64,000 nucleotides of DNA, taken from positions 248,001 to 312,000 of the forward strand of contig QNQO01000682.1 of NCBI GenBank assembly GCA_003290165.1. Direction: 5' to 3'. The first letter of the stretch is position 1; every line of letters starts with the position of its first letter. Below, in pieces: positions 11,171 to 22,029 of this stretch. This DNA is from Berberis thunbergii. Taxonomy: Eukaryota; Streptophyta; Magnoliopsida; Ranunculales; Berberidaceae. Below the pieces are notes generated by a model, which ran no database searches, was not told the origin of the DNA, and worked only from the letters and a program-made list of their open reading frames with translations. The position numbers were made by a program, and so were the translations under genes.

Positions 11171-11716
11171 AACCTTCAAAAGAAACCAGAAAAGAGTCAT
11201 TGGATCTCTAACTATTTGTATTTTATTAAATCAAACAATGTCAACTGAAATAGCATTCCTTATTAAATTTCTATTTTATTTCATCAAATATGGCTATGTA
11301 ATTGATGGGGAGGTCTTGAGTTTTGATAAAATGGTATGAGATACCATGTTTGATATCTCACACCATTCAAACTTCCCTATATGATTATGATTGTAGTCCT
11401 CAAAATGGAAAACTCACTTTGAAAAGCTTGTCTATAAAATTAAACATTCCTAGTATGAAAAATGTTGCAACAAATTAAACATGGCTACTACAAGTTCAAA
11501 ACACAATGACTCTTGCAGTTTTCGATGTTCAAAATGAAAATAACTCCAGACGAGACAAGCCATGATATGAAAAATGACAAGTTCAAATTCAAATGCTCGT
11601 TTTGTTCTGGATAAAAAAAATAAGATAAAAGGAAAATAACCAATCTGCATCTAAGTCTGCTGTCAAAATCATCCTAGATGGAACAACACAAAATTATATC
11701 TAGGACAGACCATCAG

Positions 11717-11791
11717 TTACACCTTGATGGCATACTTTTTCATGGGGAAATACATCTCTTTTTTCTTCTCCCTCTCTGTCTTCAGAGAAGC
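11717..11791 (-). pseudogene. RPL35: Captured fragment: last exon of 60S ribosomal protein L35 (uL29)
   Basis: The segment encodes 24 residues, [20 protein letters not shown] then AIKV, and a TAA stop. It matches the C-terminus of plant RPL35, from a TTGCAG acceptor at 11792-11797 to the natural stop. It is open and shows at most one or two changes from the usual plant sequence. Upstream exons are not found within 450 bp. Flanks on both sides are unrelated AT-rich DNA. Confidence 0.85.
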
Positions 11792-12417
11792 CTGCAATTG
11801 ACCATATTGTAATTAGTTAGTGAAAAAAATTTTAATTCTAATCAATGAAAAAATTTCATAAGACAGAAACTTGGTAAACAATCTCGGATAAAAAATCCAT
11901 TAAAAAAAACTTGTTCTAAACCAGTCAAGTGAATGAAAAAGGGATCTATTGCAAAATCTGATCAAGGAATCTAACTGAAACAGTAAAAAAGTGAACTATA
12001 AGTGCAATTTTAGATTTTAACTTCAGTGACAATGGAATAATGTCACTTTTTTTTCTTTTATACCAAGAATGAAATTAGTGTTGCCTAAAGAAATTCATCT
12101 GAGAGAAACTTGTTACTGAAGTACACCATGATTGTGTACAAATTCAACTGATGTACACAGAAGTAAATGCAAACAACTTTAACTGAAATAGGAAGCTGAA
12201 TAATGTTATACTTACTCTGAAAGGATAATTACTCACAGAGTAAAGTAACTTGAGAAACTTTTAAAGCCTGAGTTTTATTTAATCCATTCAGTGCCCTTGA
12301 TCCTTGATGCCGGTTTTGTGTCGATGTAAGACATATCTGAGTAACATATTACAAGCTCCATTATCTTACACAAAAAAAGGGATTTTCCAATTAAACAAAT
12401 GGAAATTTGATACATAC
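11792..12417. other. CACTA-1 interior, AT-rich, no gene recognised
   Basis: Apart from the L35 acceptor at its left edge I see no coding segment. A short frame at 12340-12280 (minus) is not assignable. Confidence 0.3.
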
Positions 12418-12744
12418 CTGCTCACCTAGTTGAATGAATGGAACCAAATATACTTTTGTGGTTGAATATTGCTTTCTGCAGCAGTTGAAATAAAGGGCTT
12501 ATCCAAGGCAAGCATACTTCCTACATTGAGCGGAGATTTTATCTTCAAACAGAAATAGGTAATAAGTTATATTGAATTGAAAGAATCCAGTAAAAGAAGT
12601 TAACCTGAAAAGATTGGCCAGAGAATTTGCTCGACCCACAAAAGAAAATTGATTTTTACACCATAGCTATCAACTAGGCCAATTTGTTTCCTCTGCAAGC
12701 TACCAAATTCTCCTTGAATTTCCAGTGACCCAATTGATTGGATC
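12418..12744 (-). pseudogene. Captured fragment: two exons of an unidentified conserved plant gene
   Basis: Exon 12744-12605 reads IQSIGSLEIQGEFGSLQRKQ and LVDSYGVKINFLLWVEQILW in one open frame. It is flanked by TGCAG and a CAG/GTTAAC donor. Exon 12542-12418 contains VGSMLALDKPFIS and, in another frame, YLVPFIQLGEQ, ending at CAG/GTATG. Joined across the intron, the pieces give a plausible protein with a frameshift. I suspect an OB-fold nucleic-acid-binding protein but cannot name the family. Confidence 0.45.
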
Positions 12745-14218
12745 CTGCACACAAGGAAAGGTTGGACCATAGAAAATAATAGTTTGTTAAAGCAGATCAG
12801 TCACACATAACACATTCCTTCAAAAATGCTAGAAGTAGAATTTTATCATAATCTTAGCTATGCCTGCAGTATCAAGCAACTGAATCTTAAATGTTAACAA
12901 GTCAAATGTGAATAGAAGATGATACTGGTAATAATTTGATACATGACTGCCAGACTAAGGCTTTGAAACCAAAACCTCTTTCAATTATGTTAGCAGGCTT
13001 TTTTTCTTTTGAATTATTTGAATGGTAGAGAGTCAAATAGTGCAGAATGAAAAGAAATTATCTTACCTTGCATAAAAGGAATATGAAGCCCCATTATTAA
13101 CAGCGGTAATTGAGATGGAAGAAAAGGCATCTTAGCAAAACTGAGCTCCTAGAAGCATTGCATCTTCGTCTTGATTCCGGATGCAAAGAAAAAGTGTGAC
13201 CATAACACCGGAAGAAAGCTAAGCGTGTAAAGTCCTTGGGAACCTACATAAAAGGCATGTTAGGCTAGATCTTTCACAAAATGCATCAAGCCCCAAAACA
13301 TGCGAGGCATGTGCACCAGTTGAAGCTTGACAGAAGGTACATGTGTACATTAAAGCTGCCAAGAACACAATTGAGTTTATAATACCTCAACAACTGAAAA
13401 CCATGTATGGTCCTTGCTTCCCGAACATAAAAATCAAATCCTAAAAGCAGTGAATATAAGTCATGAATTGAATATGTTAACACAAGAACTTCAACTACTA
13501 CACAAGAAAACAAAATTGTGCATAGTATTGAATGCTAACACCAGTTATATTGGTCACAGAAACTAGTTTAGGTGGCCTCTTTTTCTCATTGGAATCTCAG
13601 TATCACCAACATTTTGTTCTAGTTTCCAGGCAACGAGCAAAAATCCATGAACGAAAATAATCTTGTAGCAGTTTGTCTGAAATTGATTGCAAACCATCAA
13701 ATCTTCATTTGTTCATATATTCCAATTACATTAATCAACATTCTACAAGCATGGAACTACACATTCAATTCGATTTCATAACTAAGCAACATTCAAATTA
13801 AACAATTGAACTGCAGATCCAGAAAACTAAGATATACATTCTCGAAATAGAACACATAAATCTCAGAAAACAAGTCATATACCCAATCAAAATGAACCCT
13901 AATATCCAATCAGATCTAACAAGCCAAAACCCATGAAAAATAACTGAATACCCATTACGAACAATTAAGATTTTTCAAACCCCACTTCAGTATAAAACAA
14001 TTTCATTCAACTCTACATATCAAATCAGATCAGAAACTAGATGATAAATGTTAAAACCAACTATAAAACAGAAAACTAACACAACAAAAAGAGAACAGTG
14101 AGAGATAGAAGGAAAAACCCATATCAAGAATCGAAAATGAACTCACTTGAGAACCATTGTGGCTAATCTTCTCTTCTCCTCTACAGTATTGGATTGAAAT
14201 CACATGCTATGTTCCATT
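12745..14218. other. CACTA-1 interior, AT-rich, no gene recognised
   Basis: Long non-coding stretch. It may represent introns, 5' leader and promoter DNA of a minus-strand chimeric transcript, since all captured exons lie downstream of it in that orientation. No motif was decisive. Confidence 0.35.
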
Positions 14219-14332
14219 AACTCTCTCTGAAGCACTCTCAAGCTCCTCGATCTCTCTCAAGCTCTCGCAAGCTCCATTAACTCTCTCTTGAAGCTCTCTC
14301 AAGCTCCTCGAACTCTCTCTGAAGCTAGGTCG
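14219..14332. repeat. CT-rich minisatellite near CACTA-1 right end
   Basis: About two copies of a ~60-bp unit built from 'ctctctctgaagc' and 'ctctcaagctcctcga' blocks. A comparable CT-rich minisatellite occupies the same relative place in CACTA-2 (29615-29765), and a purine-rich one in CACTA-4 (53960-54215). Confidence 0.65.
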
Positions 14333-14544
14333 AAATTCTTTTTCGCCAAAACCAATCCAAAGCGCGAAACTGATTTATGTTGAAATAGCAAAACCAATCC
14401 AACCCAATCCAAAGAGCGAAACTGATTTAGGTCGAAATGTTAAAACCAATTTTTTTCGCTTTAGCGCGAAACCCGTTTTAGCCTTAGAGCAAAATTTTCA
14501 CTCTCCAAATCACTCACCAGAGCGTGCGCGGCACGTGCAAAACC

Positions 14545-14762
14545 GTTTTGTTTAGCAACGGTTTTTGGCCGTTTCTAATTATAGCCACGGTTTTTGGCCG
14601 TGTCTAATGTACCCACGGTTTAGAGCCGTGGCCAGTTATTTTTATAGCCACAGTTTTAGGCCGTTGGCAATGCTATCCACGATTTTAGGCCGTTGGCAAA
14701 GCTATCAACGATTTTTGGTCGTGGCCTTCTCCGCGTAGCTAAATGGGCCTTTTGGTGTAGTG
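14545..14762. repeat. CACTA-1 right subterminal repeats and TIR
   Basis: Six or more variants of 'agccacggtttttggccgt' in direct and inverted order. They end in 'gctaaatgggccttttggtg' and TAGTG at 14762. Confidence 0.85.
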
Positions 14763-15046
14763 TCTTATGCGAGATCTCCTCCCTCCATCACTCCCTAAAT
14801 CTCAGGGACAGTTGGGGAGGGAATACTCAGTATAAGAGTCGGTGAAACGAGAAAGAAAGATACACAAACTTGTACGCAAATATATACACTGCAATTTTAC
14901 TTTCAAGCTTCACTCTTTCTCGAACCGGTATCTGACTTAAGCATCGGAGTGGCTTTAGCCACCACAACAGTGGTCCTGGGCTTAACTGTTGCTCTTTTTG
15001 GTGGTTAGATATCATCGGGGTCAGTGAAGTCAGATTTTAACGCATT
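14763..15046 (+). repeat. Probable R/U5 half of Tat-A 3' LTR, right of CACTA-1
   Basis: Contains 'agtataagag' (TATA-like, 14829) and 'gcatcggagtggc' (14940), followed by a 'ccaccacaac' block. This matches the U5 order in the LTRs at 22590-22704, 32685-32795 and 44700-44818. Its end near 15046 lacks the conserved CA. Confidence 0.5.
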
Positions 15047-15329
15047 ACTATAATGTAGAAAATCTTATCTATTTAAAAATATATATACTAAATTTTCAGA
15101 TCGGAACACTTTGGGAAAGTTTTGGAATTATTCGGATTCCGAAAATGGATCAAAATCGGGTATTTCAAAGATATTCAAATTCCGTTGCGAAAATTTTCAA
15201 AAAATTGACATTTTTCATATTTGAATAGATTTGAAACAAGATTTGTTTGGAAACTTTTGCCCCGGAATTTGGAGGAATCAAACTTTCTTATCCAACTTAC
15301 AGCCCTAATCCAAGTAGAAAATGATAGAG
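15047..15329. other. AT-rich sequence, nothing identified
   Basis: Between the Tat-A LTR end and a Tat RNase H remnant. A/T-runs and 'aaaattttc' words only. Confidence 0.3.
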
Positions 15330-15785
15330 AAGCCGATGCATTTTTTTCTTCAAGGCCTTAGCTCATACTGAGGTCAGGTACACTCAAATAAAGAAAAAAA
15401 TCCTTGTTTTGGTGTTCTTAGCGAGACACTTGAAGCTATATAGCCAATCTCACTGTACTGTTAATCACCACACTCCATTGAGATCCATATCGACGCAACA
15501 AAGAAATTTGTGCGAGTCGTTGAGTGGGCAGTGATACTATCTAAGTTTAATATTTAGATTCAACCTAAAATAACAGAATAGTCAATGGTCAACTTCTTAG
15601 CAGACTTCTCAGTCGAATATCACAATTGGGAGGCAAAACCAAAACAACTGTTTTGGATTTAGCCAAGGATGATCCCTGATCCTTCTGACATTCGGAATGG
15701 ATGGAAGCTATTCATAGATGATTCATCATGGAGACAATGAACTAGGATAAGAGCATAACTAATCACCTCAGATAATACTCAATAG
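15330..15785 (+). pseudogene. Tat-type RNase H remnant of an older element
   Basis: Frames broken by stops read WAVILSKFNI, ITE-stop-SMVNFLADFSVEYHNW and GWKLFIDDSSWR. This is the junction of the first RNase H domain with the second (archaeal-type) RNase H of Tat-lineage Ty3/gypsy elements, including the FIDDSS (usually F-V-D-G-S-S) start of the second domain. Upstream RT and downstream integrase are absent. It is the only Tat-type polymerase sequence in the window, is not joined to any of the three gag-protease copies, and predates Ath-1, which lies directly to its right. Confidence 0.65.
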
Positions 15786-15800
15786 AAAATGGAATCTCGT

Positions 15801-17037
15801 TGATTTTAACATAATTTATGCATAAATAACCTTGTAACTTGTATTTGTTAATGTTTCAAGTATTGTACTTTATTCTAATTATTTCATTTTCATGTTTTTG
15901 TAGGCTTTAGAACTTAAATGATGATATTGCATTAGTGCGGCGAATTTGGAAAAACGAGTACTCGACATTCACGACATGGCACGAACAGTGAAATTAATGA
16001 TGAAATCCAATTAAAACCCAACAACCCATTTCTTATCTTTTTCTTAACTTAAGCCCAAGCCCAAAGTCGACCTAAATCCTTAACTACTTATTCTTCTTCT
16101 CCCTCTTTTTCTTCCTCCATCTCACCACAACCAATAACCACCATCACACCAGCCAACAAAACAAACACATTTTCTTCTTCCTTTCTTCCCCATCTTGCCA
16201 CAACCAACAGATCGATCTCGCCACTCTTCTTCCCGCCTTTGCATACTGCCAGCATCTCTTCCTTCTGCCATAACAGACCAACCACCATTTTACCTCACAG
16301 GCCCATCATCCCGACCAACCACAATCTCCCCACATAAACAACCATGACACATCCTTTGGTGAAACAGATTCTTTGAGAAGGTGATGAAACCATGGTTTCT
16401 AGAGTTTGTTAAATTTAAGTTACCATTTTCTTTGTGTTTCACAGTTAAATACAATCTTGGTCTAAATATTAAAGAATTGCTTTCATTGATTATATTTGAT
16501 TTAATATCTAGACTAGTTGGTAGTCAGACTACTCTTTGTTGTATTCAAAGCATGCTTTTTTACTTGAATAAGTTAAGCATGTGATTGTGTGTGTGTCATT
16601 GCAAGACACTCAGTGCTAAGGGTTTAAACTTTTGCTGATTGTAAAATTTAGATTAATCCTATGGTATTTAATGATCACAACATCGATGCAAGCAAGAGTT
16701 TGTTCATCCCTAATGCTTCACGCTTTATGAAAACAATAAGTTATTTTTAAATAATTCTAGTAGAACCTATGGTGGACTTGGTGTCTTAGTTAACTTACCA
16801 ATTACCTTTACTGAATCGATTTTTAGTTGTTTAATTTTATTTCGTTAGTTTAGAAATTTTCAATCGCAGTAACTCCATTTTAAATTCGTCTTAATAAATT
16901 TTAGTTATTGATTGTGTCTTTAATCCTCGTGGAATCGACCCATAATTTTCATTGTATACTAGCTAGACAACTGTGCACTTGCCATATAACAATCCGGTTT
17001 ATTAGCCTATTAATTTAGGTTCGTAAAATTTACATCA
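15801..17037 (+). repeat. Ath-1 5' LTR
   Basis: Starts TGATTTTAACATAATTTATG, ends TTTACATCA; 1237 bp, the size class of Athila LTRs. It contains a CT-rich leader at 16085-16200. The primer binding site follows after six bases. Confidence 0.7.
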
Positions 17038-17043
17038 AGTTTT

Positions 17044-17062
17044 TGGCACCGTTGTAGGGGAT
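17044..17062 (+). other. Ath-1 primer binding site
   Basis: TGGCACCGTTGTAGGGGAT matches the complement of the plant tRNA-Asp 3' end (TGGCGCCGTTGCCGGGGAT) with three differences. This is the usual Athila primer. Confidence 0.75.
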
Positions 17063-18391
17063 TGTAACAGTGCAATCGAAGTCTAGGGTTTATTTTCACT
17101 AGTTTGTATTATAAGTTTAATTTTTTGTTTAGGAAGTGTTTGATTATTTTTTTTGTTTGTTATTAGTTTGAGTTTTAATTTGTTGCATTTGTTTTATAGA
17201 CAATCGTACTCGGGTAATCATAGGAGTTTTCGTGGGAACGAAACGAAAATCATAGGACGTTAAAAACAAACAAGAAGATTTGTGTGTGTGTGTCAGGTCG
17301 ACAACAACTCAAATTCTAGCTGGATATGCTAGTACCCAAAAGATGTTTACTTCAGATGTAACTTCTCTCCCACCGGATCAGCATGCGGTTCTGTATTGAT
17401 TGTTTGGCGTTTTGTTTCTTTTTTTTAGTTAGCATTACATACAAATTTAAATAGTAGCAGGATTGATTTGCAAATTTTGTGCCCTCTCCTGCGGATAGGT
17501 CAACCATCATCTATTTTAGGGCTAGGAACTTAAGCATTCACTGTTTAAAATTTGCAATAACAGGTTTCACGCTCATAAGACCACTCTTTGGAAGTTTGAA
17601 AGCTAAAAGTAGTAAAGTGAGGGAACATATCCTATCTTGAACAGGTTTATACTTTACGCTGAAACATGGAAAAACACATGGGAGAAATTTTTGAAGTGGT
17701 GGATTGATAGAAAATCACTGTGTTTCTCTTACGGTTAGGTAAATTGATTTCAGCCCTTCATTAATAGAAAAACTCTAGGTAAAAATGAGTTTTGTTAGGT
17801 GTTTGTCAAGGGTTGTTTCTCTTTCATCTTGTTTACCTATCATTTAGATTTCGTTTAGGGTTTCTTTGTTTTGTTTCTATTTATTTTTTATAGTTAGATC
17901 ATCTTCATATCGAGATTAGGCTTGCATTAAAAAAAAATTTAAAATCTTTGGTCTCCATTAGTTTGTGCGTACCTTGTTGTGTGATTCTAATTATAGGCTA
18001 GTTCGAAAAGACCTCTATGAATTCTTTGAAGTTTCTGTCACCTTTCTAGCTTCCACCTCCTTATCCACCGTGACAAAGGAGATGGTGGAGGAGAAGGCCT
18101 TTAAGGATTATTTCTCCCCTTTTTCTATCAATGGTTCATCTTGCATTGTCTTCCGGAGATAACTACAAATATATTTGATCTCATAACATCCATCATCCAT
18201 ATTTTCCCTTCCTTCTTTGGTTTGAGAAAGAAGATTCATAACTTCATGTGAAATAATTTCTTAAAATTTGTGCTACACTTAAGTACCCAAACTTTTCAGA
18301 TGATTCGGTCCGTCTAAGGTCGTTTCCCTTTTCTCTAAAAATTAAGGCAAAAACGTGGTTTAATTCCTTAGATATAGGAACCATCACAACT
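17063..18391. other. Ath-1 untranslated leader
   Basis: Long AT-rich leader before Gag, normal for Athila elements; no gene recognised. The short frame 17965-18162 has no support. Confidence 0.4.
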
Positions 18392-19625
18392 TTGGATGCT
18401 TTGTCAAGAAACGTTTGTCAAAATATTTTCTCATTCATCAAACAAATGCCCTTCAAAGAGATATTTCTAATTTTCAACAAAAATAGGGCTAACATTTTTA
18501 TGAATGCTGGGAAAAGTTCAATGAACTCATTGTTTAATGTATGCATCATTGATTTGAGAGTAGCATTTAGCTCAATTCCCAAACGTATTAACTCTTCAAA
18601 ACCATCGTATGATTGTTCTCACTAATGGTGGATCACTTATGAAAATGAGTGCTAATGAGATTTGGACTTCTTTGGAACTCTATCTGAAAATTCTCGACAA
18701 TGGGATTATTCAACAAAGGATTTTGATAGGCATAAGGGTGGTATGTATGAAGTTGAGGATAAAATTAATCGTTCCTCTTCTTCTTCGAAGCTAGAAGCAG
18801 TTGTTATGACTATGGCTAAAAAAATTGATATTATTTTGGATAGGATTAAACCCCCACCTCCCACAAATGTTTAATCTGAGGTTTGTGATGCATGTTCGAG
18901 CCTAGTCATTCCAAAGTTGATTGTCATTTGAAAAATGATTATCCTGCATAATATGTTGACCAAGTCAATACTTTTCATGTTAGTCGACGACCTAGTAATA
19001 ATTCGCAATCCCAACTATTGCAACCAAGGTTCACGTAAGGATCCAAATTTCTCGTGGGCCCATGGTCGACACCAAGGGGAACTAGTTGTTTATAAGGCTT
19101 CTCAAGCCCCTAGCCTTGTTAGGCCTCAATTTAACCAAGTTCTTCCATCCAACATGTCCAGTTTAGAGGAAGTTGTTAATTGATTTATGCAGCACACAGA
19201 CAGTATACTTGAGCAAAATTCTTAGGATATATCAGACTTAAAAGCCATGACTCATCAACAATCTCAAGTCATCATTAAACTTGAGATAGTTGTGGGTCAG
19301 ATTGCGAAGGCATTCCCTCTTAGAGAACCATGAAGATTTCCTAGTCAACCTATTTAAGAGTAAATTTATAATTGGTAGCACATCTAAGCTCTGCAGTGAA
19401 GATGTAAATTTATAACTTTCATTAAGAGTGGAAAACAAGTTGACAATTAAATACGAATGCTTGATTCGTGTGTTGTTGCATCCCCATCTAAGTGAAAGCC
19501 GGTTGCATCTCCATCTGACAAGGAGGTTGATAAAGCCTCACCTTCTAAAGATGATCCTCTTGACTTTGACCATACTCAGGCATCTTATTTGCCTAAGGCA
19601 CCTTTTCTATCATGGTTAGCTCCGA
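18392..19625 (+). pseudogene. Ath-1 Gag remnant
   Basis: Encodes the capsid protein of the virus-like particle. Recognisable blocks are WDFF-like to LSENSRQWDYSTKD (18660-18720), then GMYEVEDKI and a lysine-rich KLEAVVMTMAKKIDIILD (18745-18845). Together they are the hallmark of the C-terminal half of Athila Gag. The proline/serine-rich linker towards protease follows in broken frames to 19620. Several stops and frame changes; no start that I trust. Confidence 0.65.
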
Positions 19626-19799
19626 CAAAGAAATGAACAAATGTCAAAGATGTAATGAAAAATTATAAACCATTTCACATTAATATCCCATTGCTCGATG
19701 CTATTAAGCAATTTTCTACCTCTGCCAATTTTTTATGGATCTTTGCACATAGAAACGAAAACTAAATGTGCAAAAGAGAGTTTTCCGCATCAAGCAAGT

Positions 19800-20405
19800 C
19801 AACTCGATTAATCAACACAAAACCTCACCGAAGTATAAGAATCCCAAGTGCTTGACCATTTCTTGTGGTATTGGTGATAGTATGATTGATAAGGCATTGT
19901 AGGATTTAGGGTGAGTGTTAATTTAGTTATGTATTCCATTTTTGAACAATAAGGTGCTAAAACCGACTGAAGTAACACTACAATTGGCAAATAGGTCTGT
20001 TAGAGTCCCTCGTGGTGTTATAGAGGATGTCACCGTTAGCGTTGAAAAGTTTTATTTTCTTAGTGGACTTTATAGTTCTCGATACATAGCCTGTTCACAA
20101 TCTCTCCAATCACATTCCAGTTATTTTGGGTTGCCCATTTTTTGCCACATCTAATTTTATTAATAACTGTATAAATGACATCATGAAATTGTCATTTGGT
20201 AAAATTACCTTTGAAATTAATGTTTTTAATGTAAGTCAACAACCCCTCGAATCTGAGGATATCTGCGAGGTTAACATGATTGAGGTTTTGGTAGAGAATT
20301 CATTTTTGCACTATGAGTTAGATGACCCTATAGCAGCCTATTTGACTCATATCGGTTTAGACTATGATATTGATAATTTAATTAGGAAAGTGAATGTTTT
20401 TTGAT
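19800..20405 (+). pseudogene. Ath-1 retropepsin remnant
   Basis: The active-site region survives as D-L-G plus VNLVMYSIFEQ-like residues (19895-19950), with a stop beside the aspartate. Then LKPTEVTLQLANRSVRVPRG and VIEDVTVSVEKFYF (19960-20065), and the flap-distal ILGCPFFATSNF block (20115-20160), where LGRP has become LGCP. Three frames are used in turn. Inactive. Confidence 0.75.
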
Positions 20406-20639
20406 TCAGCCCCTATCATGGATTTTGGTCATACATGGAAGCCTAAAATAGAACCCATTCCACTCGGTGAGTCAAAGCTGGTCCCTTCTATTGAAAAGCC
20501 ACCCAAATTTGACCTTAAATTATTACTTGATACCCTCAAGTATACGTTTTTAGGTTCTAATGATACTTTACCTATTATTATTTCGTCTACGTTGACTTTA
20601 TAATAGGAAAGTAAGTTGCTAGATGTTCTGAAAGAACAT

Positions 20640-22020
20640 AAGGAAAAACTTTTGTGGACTATAGCGGATATTAAACGAATAAGTTCAACCATTTGCATGT
20701 GTCGCATTCATATTGAAGATAATGCAAAAGCTTCCCATGAAATGCAACATAGACTTAATCGTACTCTTAAGGAAGTTGTCTGAACCGAGATGGCCAAATT
20801 GTTGGATGTGTGTATTATTTACCCAATTTTGAATAGCTCTAGGATCAGTCAAGTTCATGTTGTTCCAAAGAAGTCGAGGGTGATGGAAGTCACAAATGAT
20901 AAGAATGAGTTAGTGCCCACCCACAGGACCACCGAATGGCAAGTTTGCACTGACTACCGTAAGTTGAACCCAGTCATGAGGAAGGGTCATTTTCCTCTTC
21001 CTTTTATCGATCAGGTTCTTGAGAGGTTAGCCGGACATGATTATTAATGTTTTCTTGATAGGTATTATGGTCCTAACCAAATCCCCATTGCATCCGAGGA
21101 TAAAAAACAACAACATTTACTTGCCCCTTTGAGATTTTTTCATATCAAATAATGCCTATTGGATTGTGTAATGCACCTGCCACCTTTTTGATGTGCATAC
21201 TTAGTTTTATCGGATATGGTAGAAAGGTTTCTTGAGGTGTTTTTGAATGACTTTTCAGTATTTGAGGATTCATTTGATGAGGGTTGTATCATTTAACCTT
21301 TGTGTTAAATAGGTGTGAAGAGAAGAATCTTGTCTTAAATTTGGAGAAATGTCATTTTATGGTTAGGCAAGGTATAGTTCTTGGGCATATAATTTCTCAC
21401 AAGAGCATTGAAGTTGACAAAGTTCAAAATTGATTTACTTTTGAGTCTTCAATCACCGAAGACGGTGAAATAAATTAGATATTTTCTAGGCCATGTTGGT
21501 TTTCATCGTAAGTTTAGTAAGATTACTAGTTCTCTGTGCAATTTACTTGCTAAGGAATCTGTTTTTGCATTTTATGAAAATTGTTCGAAAGCTTTTGAGA
21601 AGCTTAAACATTTGTTGACTTCAGCTCCCATCATCCAACCTCATAATTGGAATTTTCCTTTGGGCTTATGTTTGGTGCTTCTAATTTTGCGGTTGGAGCG
21701 GTCTTAGGATAGCGAGTGAACAAAAAGCCCCATGTTATTTATTATGCTAATCGAATTCTACAAGATGCGTAACTTAATTACTCCACCATGGAGAAGGAGT
21801 TACTCGTTGTTGTCTTTGTTTTAGACAAATTTAGGTCATACCTTATAGGATCCAAACTTGTTATTTTTACTGATCATAGGGCATCGAAGTATTTTTTTTC
21901 TAACAAGTATACTAAGTCGTGCTTAATTTGTGGGTATTATTGCTACGGGAATTGATATTGAAATTCGAGACAATAAGGGCTCTTAAAACGTTGTAGTTGA
22001 CCATTTGTCTAGACTTATTG
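20640..22020 (+). pseudogene. Ath-1 reverse transcriptase and RNase H remnant
   Basis: RT blocks in order: VVPKKS (20858), WQVCTDYRKLNPVMRKGHFP (20938), MPIGLCNAPATF (21150) and LNDFSVFE (21243-21266). In the last, the first aspartate of the catalytic pair is asparagine. RNase H follows as FAVGAVLG, KKPHVIYYANRIL, YSTMEKELLVVVF and FTDHRASKYF, ending DHLSRLI near 22018. Stops and frameshifts throughout. The active-site change alone would abolish polymerase activity. Confidence 0.85.
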
Positions 22021-22029
22021 TATAATCAT

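Larger units (their letters stand above)
5374..14762. mobile_element. CACTA-1: 9.4-kb non-autonomous CACTA (EnSpm) element full of host-gene fragments
   Basis: The left end reads CACTACACCAAAAATGGCC and the right end, complemented, CACTACACCAAAAGGCCC. A 3-bp target duplication TCT flanks it exactly (5371-5373 and 14763-14765). Both subterminal zones carry repeats of the 'agccacggtttttggccgt' type. No transposase (TnpD/TnpA) is recognisable, so it must be mobilised in trans. The interior is an AT-rich mosaic with at least seven identifiable pieces of unrelated plant genes, all on the minus strand. It sits inside the presumed LTR of Tat-A. Confidence 0.92.
1..15046 (+). mobile_element. Tat-A: 3' part of a non-autonomous Tat-like Ty3/gypsy element, interrupted by CACTA-1
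   Basis: The window opens inside gag. Order is gag end, retropepsin, non-coding spacer, ~180-bp tandem repeats, antisense ORF, LTR. Bases 1-5080 run collinear with 24117-28526 (Tat-B), with near-identical blocks such as the first 30 bases. The 5' LTR is left of the window. The 3' LTR is inferred from its U5-like end (14930-15046), which shares the 'gcatcggagtg' block with the LTRs of the other two copies, and it is split by CACTA-1. No reverse transcriptase, RNase H or integrase reads anywhere in the copy. Confidence 0.7.
15801..22029 (+). mobile_element. Ath-1: decayed Athila-type element, 5' LTR through RNase H, truncated by Tat-B
   Basis: Order: LTR (15801-17037), tRNA-Asp-type PBS, ~1.3-kb leader, Gag, protease, RT, RNase H. 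It ends at the conserved DHLSRLI motif (about 22000-22018), where the integrase should begin, and meets the Tat-B LTR at 22030. The integrase and 3' LTR do not appear in the window. Many stops and frameshifts indicate an old copy. Confidence 0.85.

Noticed and set aside
15330..15785. Treating the Tat RNase H piece as part of Tat-A
   Set aside because: It lies beyond the inferred 3' LTR end of Tat-A, and the sister copies contain no pol, so it belongs to another, older element.
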